In this document: positions 11,787-22,030 of the stretch, piece after piece
Position numbering within the stretch: position 1 is the first letter of the stretch
Layout of the letters: each line of letters begins with the position of its first letter
Origin: Adiantum capillus-veneris
Taxonomy: Eukaryota; Streptophyta; Polypodiopsida; Polypodiales; Pteridaceae
Assembly: GCA_014529385.2 (NCBI GenBank)
Contig: CM043965.1
Location: 64,885,190 to 64,949,189, forward strand
Direction: 5' to 3'
Length of the DNA: 64,000 bases
Notes under the pieces: model-generated
The model's input: the letters and a program-made list of their open reading frames with translations, nothing else
Database searches by the model: none
What the model was told of the DNA's origin: nothing
Program-made: the position numbers and the translations under genes

Positions 11787-14095
11787 TTTCCATTAAAGCT
11801 TGAACCTAAAATACAAGGTAGTCACTAAAGCTTACACCTAAGTGCAAAGTTACCATTAATGCTTAGCTTACGAGAGCAAATCTACCTTCGAAGCTTAACT
11901 TTATGATGCATAGATGATCTTATCACTTGACCCTAATTGCAAGGTTTCCATTAAAGCTTAAACCTAAAAATACAATGAAGTCACTAAAGCTTACACATAA
12001 GTGCAAAGTTACCATTAAAGCTTAGCGTACGAGAGCAAATCTACCTTCGAAGCTTAACACTAGAGTGGTAACAGGACACTTTTGTGTCCTGTTAAGTGAC
12101 CATTTTGCTTGAATTATTTGAAGAGTATGAAAATGAATTTCTAGGTGCTATATATCCACAAATTTGCCTTATGAGCTGAAAAAAACTTTGCTTTTTTTTT
12201 TTAGTATCGATCTCACCATTAACCCTACTCTTGCACAACATTTTTGAGCCTAAACTATGTGAAAAAACAGGTCTTGTTTTTGGCTTTTTTTCAAGTTTTG
12301 GCAACTATACCACTCTAAACTTCATGTTTGTGAGGTTTAGATGGCTAGAGGTTAGGCCTTCATAGTTCTCAACATGTTTTGATGCTTGTAGGAAGAGCAA
12401 AGTGTTAAAATTGAAAGTTATGACCAATTTACAAGAATTGCATAATCCAATTTTTTGGCCAAAATTAGCACTTTTATGATTTTTTTGGTGGCTTTCTTGA
12501 TATCCAAATTCAATTTTGATTGTGTAAGTGTAACGTATAACATAAAGCTAATCTTCCTTGATTTTTGGGGGACCTAATATGCTATATAGCATAGTATATG
12601 ATGATGGTTGAGTTTTTTGATTGCTGAAGAATGCGATACATTTTAGAGTAGCAAGTATAACTTTCTCAATATTGCTAGTTTCTTAGGCCAATTGTGTATA
12701 TTTTGTAGGTAGTGACCATATCTAATCATAGACTAAAAACTTGGCTAGATATTGAGTAGTTTCTATGGGTTTCTAGAGGTCATAATGCTAAACCCAGTTT
12801 TTTCATGTTTGCTGTATTTAACACTTTATCATTGCCCCCAAGGTTCCAATTGTAAGAGATCCATTATCCTTTTGATATGCTCCATGGCTCCTTTTGAATC
12901 CACAGGCCCAAAGAGAACTAAGAAAACATATATATAGTATCTGTATTGAGCGTGACTATAAAAACTTTGATGATAGGTCCGCAGAATGGCAAAAATGCAA
13001 CCTTTTTGTACCTTTTTTTTTTGCCCAAAAAAAAATTAGTGAGGTAAAAGCAACCATATGTTTTGGTCACCAACCCATTGAAGTTAGCAAGGCATTTTAT
13101 CTCATGTCCTACAAAAATCTCCACTCTTATTTATATGCAATCAACCGTAAGAAATTGCTGTTTTGGGCAAAATGCATTGGTCCATCAACTTTGGAGGCTT
13201 GTAGTGACCAAGGGATGAGAAAAATTACAAGTTTCTCATTTTTTCCATACGTAGTAGTTATTGAACTATAAGCTCATGAAAGGATTTTTCAAAATGAGTG
13301 GATCTACTATGGTTTTGGAAATTTTTCCCAAAACCCTGAAAGGACTTTTTAATGTCCTGTTAGGTTACCATTCTAGTGTTAACTTTATGATGTGTAGATG
13401 CTCTTATCACTTGACCCTAATTGCAAGGTTTCCATTAAAGCTTACACCTAAAAATACAAGGTACTCACTAAAGCTTACACCTAAGTGCAAAGTCACCATT
13501 ATAGCATAGCTTACAAGAGAAAATCTACCTTCAAAGCTTAACTTTATGAGGCATAGATGCTCTTATCACTTGACCCTAATTGCAAGGTTTCCATTAAAGC
13601 TTAAAACCTAAAAATGCAAGGTAATCAATAAAGCTTACATTTAAGTGAAAAGTTACCATTAAAGCTTAGCTTACGAGTGCAAATCTACCTTTGAAGCTTA
13701 ACTTTATGATGTGTAGATACTCTTATCACTTAACCCTAAGTGCAAGGTTTCCATTAAAGCTTAAAATCTAAAAATGCAAGGTAATCACTAAAGTTTACAT
13801 CTAAGTGCAAAGTTACCATTAAAGCTTAGCTTACAAGTGCAAATCTACCTTTGAAGCTTAACTTTATGATGCGTAGATACTCTTATCACTTAACCCTAAG
13901 CGCAAGGTTTCCATTAAAGCTTAAAACCTAAAAATGCAAGGTAATCACTAAAGCTTACATCTAAGTGCAAAGTTACCATTAAAGCTTAGCTTACGAGTGC
14001 AAATCTACCTTTGAAGCATAATTTAATGATGCATAACTACCATTAATACTTAACCCTAATTCCAAGGTTACCATTAAAGCTTAAACCTAAAATGA
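11787..14095. repeat. ~160-bp tandem array, interrupted
   Basis: About six diverged units of roughly 160 bp, each with CCATTAAAGCTT, CACTAAAGCTTACA, AAATCTACCTT and CTCTTATCACTT landmarks. The last block recurs at about 11913, 13399, 13559, 13719 and 13879. The array is split by the inverted-repeat element at 12058-13378. Units to the right of the insertion resemble each other more than those to the left. No coding pattern. Confidence 0.9.
12058..13378. mobile_element. 1.32-kb terminal-inverted-repeat element at a TTAA target
   Basis: Inserted into the 160-bp array. The left end starts CACTAGAGTGGTAAC and the right end, reverse complemented, starts CACTAGAATGGTAAC. Both then reach AACAGGACA, with a 5-base offset. 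TTAA flanks both sides (12054-12057, 13379-13382), and neighbouring array units have a single uninterrupted AGCTTAACTTTATG, which is the empty site. Both ends carry a subterminal hairpin (AACAGGACAC, TTTT loop, GTGTCCTGTT on the left). No transposase is visible, so it is non-autonomous. TTAA duplication is typical of piggyBac-like elements, but the termini do not start CCC. A 2- or 3-bp duplication inside the palindromic TTAA cannot be excluded. Confidence 0.82.
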
Positions 14096-14480
14096 TGCAC
14101 ATAAACCTTCCTAGTATTAAAACACATGGATTAATTATCTACTAGAAATGAAGATTACCTCCTCTAAGCAAGAGCAAAGTGGGTTGAAGTCCTTCTTGAA
14201 GAGATGTGAGGCTCAAGGAGGAAGGAAAGGGATTTATGGTGAAGAGGAAGGAGAGAGGAGCTTCTTCACAAAACCCTCAAGGATTTGGCCTTCAAGAGAG
14301 GAAGAGAGTTGAGGGTTTGGCCTTCAAGAGAGGGAGAGAGCAAGAGCAAGGTTTGATGGAAACGTTGAGTTACTTAAGCATAGTCTTGAGTATGGCAAGT
14401 ATGCAAGTAGCTTAGCAATATGTGTGTGTGTCCAAATACAAAGGAGAGGGGGTGCTTATATAGGAAAAAGGTGTGTGTAA
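14096..14480. other. Unassigned purine-rich DNA
   Basis: AG-rich, with a duplicated GGATTTGGCCTTCAAGAGAG-like segment at about 14281 and 14316. The 69-codon frame across it is low complexity and not supported as a gene. Confidence 0.4.
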
Positions 14481-14664
14481 TTCTCTTCTCAATTCCTGTT
14501 GGACCCTAATTTATCTTCTCAATTCCTATTGGACCCCAATTCTCTTCTCAATTCCTATTGGACCCCAAATTCTCTTCTCAAATGCTATTGGACCCTATTT
14601 CTCTTCTCAAATGCTATTGGACCCCAATTTCTCTTCTCAAATTCTATTGGACCCCAATTTTCTT
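14481..14664. repeat. 30-bp minisatellite, about six copies
   Basis: Head-to-tail units on the pattern TCTCTTCTCAAT-(N)5-TATTGGACCCCAAT. The period is a multiple of 3, which creates an artificial 10-residue repeat frame. Confidence 0.93.
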
Positions 14665-15539
14665 CTTAGTTCTTATATCTTAACTTTACCTTTCAATTAA
14701 GTTAGTCCCTTTTTCTCCTAGTTCTCGATCTAGATCAGTTCCCACGCGGATTTTTACGAGGAAGTATAAAAATAATCTTAATCTTTTTGGAAAAACATAG
14801 GGACGACGTAATTTCTTATCCAAAATATCCGTGTCTTTTTATTCTGGAGTAAAGTCTCGTTGTTCGTATAACTTCTTTGTCGGTTTTACTTTTTCTAAAT
14901 TATTTTCTAGGCCGAAAATTTTTTGAATGGCTCTAGGGTTTAGGGAGGGACCTTACATTGTACTTGGTCAATATTTTGGACCCCCGACTCCTTAGAGAAC
15001 CACTATATAGATTCATCGTATGAATGAACCCACTTAACCAAATCAAAACCTTGATTAAACTTACTGGTAAATGTATGTAGGTCACTAATATCTCCTTATC
15101 AATTCCTTGTACAGAATTACCTATGGGTGTAGGGATGCTACCAAGGGGAGAGTATCATATGGAGTCATGAGTTTGATGAGTGGTTCATGTATGTTTTATG
15201 GATTTATTTTGATGAGTTGATTTCAATGTCCATAAAATGATATGAGGGTTATATGGTTAGTCAACCTGAACCATACATGCAAATATGAATAAAATGACTT
15301 TCTTTTCGTGTCACAGTTGTTCTATAAGTCCCACATGGGAGAAGTGATGTGATAAGGTATTAGTCTATGCTATCGGACCGAGCTTCATGCATTTTTCTAA
15401 GGTCAAATACTTTCATTTGCATGTCATTCACACATCCAAAAATAACAAAAAGTTTCTTTTTACATATATGTGAAGTTATGGGTATATGCTTGATCAAAGT
15501 GGTGGGGCTATTTTGCATCACGATTGGGTTCATGTGATA
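14665..15539. other. Unassigned DNA
   Basis: No gene seen. 14930-15000 contains a GGGTTTAGGGAGGGACC stretch of unknown nature. Confidence 0.4.
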
Positions 15540-16744
15540 ATGTCAAATGATGTATGGAACCTCATGGATGCATGTGGATGTTTCATGTGCATGCATATAT
15601 TGGTTTTCACCCTTCTAGGTCCGATCATAGTGCATCACTTATGCATGGTTGAGCATGATTAAAATGGGATTTGAAGTTATTTTTACTTCATGGTAGGACT
15701 TCTTTTACGCATAAAATGTTCATTCTTTAAGGTCCATGTGTGTTGGTTCGGTTTGATTGCAGTGTGTATGGTCAAAGTCCAATTATGGAGTTAGTTCGGT
15801 AAGGAATATGGTATGTGGTAAAGGGCTGAAATCCTGCATGGATTATGGTTGTGACTGTGATGGTGGAAGCCAGTGTGGCTCTTGGATCAATTTTTTCTGT
15901 TATGGTTGTGCTATCAAAATGTTGCTGAAATTTTTGCAACAAGTTTATGCACTAAAGTGGTCTTGTAAGTTGGATGCACATCATTATGAATTGGGTGGAG
16001 TGCTCACCCATGTGGTGGGATTAGATTATGGTTTACTATCTTGGATTGGATTATGAAACGGTTTTTATTAAAGGCTTACATTAGATGTATAAGGGTAGAG
16101 ACCTTGTATAGTTTGATTGCTTGAAAATGATTGTTTGTGCATATGCAAGATGCTACTTTGATTGGACTCATATGTTATGTTTCTCATAACAAGGTCCCTA
16201 CAAGATTAGGATCACCTACATCGCTTAGCTTTAGATGAAAGGGTCGATGACCTAGGGCTTTTCTGGATCAGGGGTGTTGTCTAGATTGGCTCATCTACAC
16301 AATTAGTGCCTCTAGGGTTGAACAACCTACACGGTTAACGTGTTGAGGATCTTGGCTTGGATTTTCCTAAATACCCAATGATGGGCATCAAAGAGGCATG
16401 GTGCCTAAAATGGTAAGTTTAGTGTTGATTTCCTACCACATATTGGTATTTGGAATCCTTTCAAAGCTCACACTCATAGAGGGAGGCAAAGCGGCCCCAA
16501 CTTATGTCTAGCTTAGGTAAGTTGGAGGTGAAGTTCTCTTTGTCGACAGTAGAAGTAAAAGTGGCTTGGTGGACTGGTCAATCCCTACAAAGGATCCAAT
16601 GTTTCTACTAGTCATTTATATTTTGTTGTGGTATACCTAGATTTATACTTGCATTAATTCATGATTGTCTATTTTATTTAGATGGAACATTTAAAGATTC
16701 TCTTTTGTCATTCTCTTGTGTCTCTATGCACTCTATCTCACCCT

Positions 16745-16811
<67 letters not shown>

Positions 16812-16960
16812 AAATAGGGGGAATCGATTCTACTATGTACCTCAATATTGATTTAGTAAAGTCTATGGCCCTTTTCTCAAGTACAATCCTCACAACATCC
16901 TTATCATTTTTTATGAGTATGAGAAGCAAAGGTGTGTTTGGGACTTTGCTCAAGCATATC
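15540..16960 (+). repeat. Dispersed repeat, copy A (uninterrupted)
   Basis: Homologous by eye to the reverse complement of 64000-63168 joined to 48588-47978. Shared landmarks in order are CACCCTTCTAG, a TTTAAGG-CCATGTGTG block (about 15727), TGGAAGCCA-TGTGGCTCTT, CATCGCTTAGCTTTAGATGA (16220), ATCAGGGGTGTT, TAAATACCC, GTGTTGAT-TC-TACCACAT and AGATTCTCTTTTGT before a CT tract. Neither copy keeps an open frame shared with the other, so it reads as non-coding repeat. The family is unknown; a large LTR is one possibility. Confidence 0.85.
16750..16812. repeat. Compound (CT)n(CA)n microsatellite
   Basis: About 19 CT units pass directly into about 13 CA units. It lies at the same position of the dispersed repeat as the (CT)n(TA)n tracts of copy B. 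Confidence 0.96.
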
Positions 16961-18337
16961 CAATGGTGATCAACCCAAGTGAGTATTTCTATATGGAGGA
17001 TATTAATGAATGACTTGCTCATGTAAACTGCATTCATGTCTTACCACTAATAGATATCTTTCATGAGGAGGAATGGTGTAAATAATAAGTTGTAAACTAA
17101 AGTGCTCAAGTAGGAGTTTTGAATTGTGAAACCAAAGATGTGAGTAGATACAAGGGTAGAACTTCAATTATAGGTTTATTGGACCTTTATGTATTTATGT
17201 ACCTTTCCCAAAGTAGAATGTACTCTTTTATCATTTATAATAGGAAAATTTTGATTTTGCTTTGTATTGAGTTGTTTTAATGAAATAATCTTTGAGTTGT
17301 AACCTAAATTTTGTGAATTTTTTCACTAACTTGAATGATGGAGTGTGTGTGTAGATTACTGACATTTTACCTCGTGGGGTATGGGTGAACATACTCTCAC
17401 AATTGATAGTTGAAAAGAGTCTACTTATGGGAGATAAGGAGGTATTAATTGAGTTGAGTCAATTAATAGAAGTTGTTAAAGGCCCAAGCCTTACAAATGC
17501 AATACAAAGTAGCAATAAAGATTGAAATTACACATTTTTCACAGTTTTGCAAAATGTTCATGTATTGTAATTTTCCAATTTATTTCAAGCTATTGTAATA
17601 ATTATAATGTGTTATGAGCTCAATGAGAGTTCCAAATTGTAAAGAATATGTCAATTAGTGTGTCTAGGTGGCAGATACAGTAAGATGTGGAGCCCTAAAG
17701 GCCTTGGGCGCCCAGGCAATGCACATTTTAACCCTAGGTATACAAAACAGTGTGTAAATGAAAACAGAACCTCATTTGTTGAGACCTCTCTTAGTGAGAT
17801 CTTATGAGGTGTGTGGCTATGGAGTCCTTGAGCTTCTCCTTGCTCATGTGACTAGATTAACACTACCCAATTCTTATATCCCTCTTTCATTCTCTCTTAT
17901 GATTGCCTATGATGCTTTGATTAGCTAGATCGTAACTAGTTAATGGTTAATCCCACTCTAATCTTCTGTGATTGCGCAATATTCTTTGTGTATTCATATA
18001 GGTTTGATTGGAGTGTGGATGTTCAATAGATCTATGTGCACGCGATTGTGATTATTATATTGCATGATGGGATTAGTAATGTGTGTGTCGTTGCAATAGT
18101 TAGTGTGTGTGATTGGGTTGATTTGAGATGAAGAGAATTGGATGTGGAGATTGCCAATCTCTATGTCTTAGATCCTCTACAGACCAAGAAGCTCACCTCA
18201 TAGAGTCACCGTTCATGTTGCCGTGATTGAATCCCTGATCAAGTGAGTGTTTCCATGCCCTAACCGGGTAGCTCATCACTTCGGATTGACAATTATTATT
18301 GGTCATTGGATCTAGGCTATGATGGTACCCCAACATT
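16961..18337. other. Unassigned; possible old LTR ending near 18335
   Basis: No gene. The stretch before 18336 ends in CCCCAACA directly ahead of a primer-site-like sequence, as an LTR would. I could not find a second copy in the window to fix its start. Confidence 0.35.
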
Positions 18338-18359
18338 TGGTATCGTTTTCGGGGATCGA
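18338..18359 (+). promoter_or_regulatory. Mutated tRNA-Asp-type primer binding site
   Basis: TGGTATCGTTTTCGGGGATC differs from the standard plant gypsy (Athila/Tat-type) site TGGCGCCGTTGCCGGGGATC by four bases, three of them C-to-T or G-to-A changes. This suggests the 5' end of an old, methylation-decayed gypsy element. Confidence 0.55.
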
Positions 18360-20230
18360 TGGCCTGTACTAGTGTAATTATGGCATAATCAAATAGGTTT
18401 TCTCACTAATTTCTTCACTAATTTTGCTTGCGTGTTTGTTGTTTTATGTATTTTGGATGCGTGTGCATATGACATTGTGCTCAATTTCTCCTAATTTGAT
18501 ACCAAATCTTGCTAGTTGTGTGCCTACACATTCCAATTTCTCACTAACCCCTTGCTAATTTCACTAATTTTTTCTAACTTACACACTAAGTTTGTACTAA
18601 TTGGACTAATGCTTGCATATTTGCCTAATTAGAGGCTTGGATTGCATTGTAACAATGCCGGTTTGTGCTAATCACTTGACGATTTGTTGATTTGGAATGC
18701 AAGATAAGCGCTTGAAGCTTTGAAAAAATTTGTCGACACATCCGAGCAATCAAAAATTGGATGGTTCCATTGGATTCAAGTCTTGTGCGGTATGCAAGAT
18801 TGTTATGTATTTGATGCTTTTTGAGCTTTCGATTTGTGTATTTCAATGTCGTCATAATGCCGAATTTTTCTTAGAATGGAATGTGCATAAACTGATAATT
18901 TCATGTGGTAATATGCATTGTTAATTTGCCTAATTGCAAGCTTGAATGGTCAATTGAAATTGTGTGCACTAAAATTAAGTGTGTGTGCACTCTAATTGAG
19001 TGTGTATACGCCTAATTTCAAGTGTGTGTGCACTAATTTTCCCTTGTGTTTGCCCCAAAAAAGCAATGCGTGCCTAAGGATTTTGAAAATGTGATTTGTG
19101 ATATGGACATGCTCAACTAGACATTTGTATGTTCAATTTGCAATTTCAACATGATTAACACATGTGTATGCACCTAAAAGTTGGTAAAAACTACCAATTA
19201 TTTGTGCGGGCGTGTGTGTGCGTGTGCATAAAACTTAATTAATGTGCTTACAAAATTGATGTAATGATAATTGCTGCATTTTTTAGCTCAAAACAAAGAT
19301 TTACACACTCTGATTGCATCAATTTTTTACCTAATTTTGCTGGTTTTAATTGCCTAGTTTTGTTTTTCATTGGAAAAATTAATTGGCAATTGAACTGATG
19401 TGATAATTGTGATTTGATTTGTTGCACCATTCATCTTGTGTGGACATTTTCTTTTTTTAAAATTTGGGTATTTTTCGGATAACTTTTATACATTTTTGAC
19501 AAATTTTTGCATTGAATTCAAATTGATTCATTAAAATTTTGCATTGAATTCCAATTAATTCATTAAAATTTTGATAAATTAAAATCTTGATGAGCTATTT
19601 TATGTGCATATTTAGGTATGATTTGGAGCACTTTGCTGTCATCTTTGGTTGAGTTTTGTGCGTTTCACTATTTTCGGAGATCGATTTGATAATTTTATCA
19701 TAATTGGCATTTTCAACGAAAAAATGCTATATTTGGATTGCTTGTACGTGTCAAAAGTGTTTGAATGTGATTGTCAATGATTTTTGAAGTTTATGGAATT
19801 TTCTTAGTTTTTTGGTAATTGTTTAAAATTTTGGAGTGATTTTTAGAGTTTTCGGCTAGTTTTTGGACTAATTGTGGCATTTTCGAACATTAAAATTGAA
19901 TTTTTTTTGCTGCGACGAGCGCCAGCAAAGTTCAAAGAGTCAGTATGTGGTTCAACATGGTTGCAACAATCACAAACAATTGCGATGGGTAAGTATCCGA
20001 CTTCGGCAGAAAAATCAGATTTGACGAGTCAATTTGGTGAGAACTCCTTCCCATGAGACTATGTATACAAAATCCAAAAAAAAAGTCCCTCCCCAACAAA
20101 ATAAGCGCACTTATTATGTGTCCCCCTCACTCTACTCCCACTCTCTCTCCCCCCATGAAAAGATTCCACTTATTATCTCTTCTCCCACTTTCTCTCGCTT
20201 GGACAAAATTTCGCTTATTATATAGGGTCC
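18360..20230. other. Unassigned AT-rich DNA, possible gypsy leader
   Basis: No coding domain. 18940-19030 has repeated GTGTGTGCACTAATT-like phrases. If the primer site at 18338 is real, this would be the untranslated leader of that element. Confidence 0.35.
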
Positions 20231-20567
20231 CCTGCTTGCATAACCTTTTGGCGCTCTATTAGTCTCTCTCTCTCTCTAGTGGGCTGAGTTGACTTTCTCC
20301 CTCTCTTATCTATTACCGCGCGTTCACCCTCTCAGTCTCCCCTCCCCCCTCTCTCGACTGCTCTGCGCCAGCGGCCGCTGTCACGTCACCATCTCTTTTA
20401 CTCCCTCTCTCTCTAATTCTCTCTCACTCTCTCTCCTATGGCCTGGTCCACCCTTCGTTGGCTGCCCTGCTCTTCCTCATGACTAATGGACACCACTTCT
20501 GTCAGGTGGGATCTACGGTCCCTATTAATTGGGGGGGCGGGATCGGTTTTGCACCGTCCGATGGCGG

Positions 20568-20800
20568 TTTAATCTCCAAGTGATCACCATGTGATCACAA
20601 TTAAAGTGAACACCAAGTAAATTTGATGTGAACATCAAGTGACCACCAAGTGATCCCCATGTGAATCCCAATCGACATGTGATCACCTTGTGACCCCACC
20701 CATCACCAAGTGATTACAGTGTGACCCCAACTATCCCAAAGTGATTGCACTGTGACCCCGTCCATCCCAAAGTGATCTCCAAGTGAACACCATGCGATCT
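20568..20800. repeat. Degenerate GTGATCACC-type short repeats
   Basis: A dense series of 8-12 base variants of CAAGTGATCACCATGTGATC, many of them self-complementary around TGATCA. Period irregular. Confidence 0.75.
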
Positions 20801-20854
20801 CCACCCCATCATTTTTGCTATATGATTCTATGTACACACCTCCATTTCAAGTGG

Positions 20855-20925
20855 CGCGCGATAGCTTAATGGGAGAGTTGTGGCCTCTGGTTGTGTAGGT
20901 GGTGGGTTCGAGTCGCAGGGGCTCA
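20855..20925 (+). pseudogene. tRNA-derived sequence (SINE head or tRNA pseudogene)
   Basis: TAGCTTAATGGGA (20862-20874) fits the RNA polymerase III A box, and GGTTCGAGTC (20905-20914) fits the B box at a tRNA-like distance. The acceptor and T stems do not pair well, so it is not a functional tRNA. A tRNA-derived SINE head inside the inverted-repeat element is the simplest reading. Confidence 0.6.
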
Positions 20926-21102
20926 ACCGGCCGGAATCCTTTTATTCTTGAGAATAAATGGACGGTCCACATCGTTAGAAGATGCTGGACCGTAGATCCC
21001 ACCTGACAAGGTGGTGTCAAATAGTCTTGTTTGCACTGAACTCGCCAAATCTCTCTCTCTCTCTTTCCTCGCTGGTAGCAGGATGCAAATACACATTCAC
21101 AT

Positions 21103-21103
<1 letters not shown>

Positions 21104-21194
<91 letters not shown>
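21104..21194. repeat. (CT)n microsatellite, about 45 units
   Basis: Uninterrupted CT run. Long Ser-Leu and Arg-Glu frames on the two strands are artefacts of it. Confidence 0.97.
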
Positions 21195-21197
<3 letters not shown>

Positions 21198-22030
21198 GTC
21201 AGTGGCACACACACACACGCACATACGGACTCACATTCATAGTTCATTCCCTCTCTTCACCTCTTCTCTCTCTACTGCACCGACAGGTAAGCAGCACTCT
21301 CTCTCATTCTCTCTCCCTCATCGTCTGCACGTGAGCCAAAAGGCTCAGCACACAACGCTTCTTTCTCTCTCTTTTATCCTCTCCTTGTCGGCCTTTCCCC
21401 CTCCCTGCGTGCTACATTGCAGTGTCTGTAATTGTTGAAGCCTTCAATACCCGTAAGCAAGGTAAGTATTTTGTTTTATTTTATTTTATATAATCCAAAA
21501 CATTTTAAAAAAAGAAAATTAACAAAAAATTAACAAAACAAAAAACCTAAAAAAACTAAAATTAGAAAAAAACAATAAAAATGCAAAAAATCAAAAGTAA
21601 ATAAATTTAGTAAAAATAAATTTCTTAATAAAAAACAACCAAAAAAAGAAAAATCATTACAAAAGAATTCAAAGAAAAAAATCATTAAGAAATATTTAAA
21701 AACTAGCAATCTCAATAAAAACTCCAAAAAAGAAAGGAAAAAATTACTAAAAATTCATTAAAACCTTAAAAAAATTTTGATAAAAAATAAAAAAGTCATG
21801 AAAAATCACAATATATCACAAAAAATTAGAAAAAATTATCTTAAAAATATTTTAAAAATTATCTTTAAAAATATAAAATTTTTGAAAAAAAAAGGAGAGA
21901 GAAGAGGTGTCAAAAAAGATGTCCCACAAAGGATGTCCCACACCGCAAGCAAAGAGTTGAGCAGCCAGAGAAAAGATTAAAAGGAAAGAAAACGAGCAAA
22001 GCCGAGCTACGAACCCTTTAAAAAAAATTA
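21195..22030. other. CT-rich then A-rich DNA, leader/intron-like composition
   Basis: 21240-21430 is pyrimidine-rich like a plant 5' UTR. A strong donor-like AAGGTAAGTA lies at 21459-21468, followed by A/T-rich sequence to about 21900 as in an intron. No downstream exon with a recognisable protein was found, so no gene is called. Confidence 0.35.

Larger units (their letters stand above)
20481..21027. mobile_element. 547-bp inverted-repeat (MITE-like) element
   Basis: The left arm at 20481-20522 runs GACTAATGGACACCAC then GTCAGGTGGGATCTACGG. The right arm at 20987-21027 is its reverse complement with a few mismatches, giving about 40-bp terminal inverted repeats. No clear target duplication is visible. 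The interior holds a GTGATCACC-rich stretch and a tRNA-like sequence. No transposase. Confidence 0.7.

Noticed and set aside
12058-13378. CACTA (En/Spm) transposon on the basis of CACTAG ends
   Set aside because: CACTA elements make 3-bp duplications and have subterminal repeats and usually CACTAC/G ends; the TTAA flank here does not clearly fit, so I left the class open.
14473-14700. Protein with 10-residue repeats
   Set aside because: It is a translation of the 30-bp minisatellite.
15757-16056. 99-codon frame in the dispersed repeat
   Set aside because: The homologous segment of copy B does not keep the same frame or peptide, so it is not conserved coding sequence.
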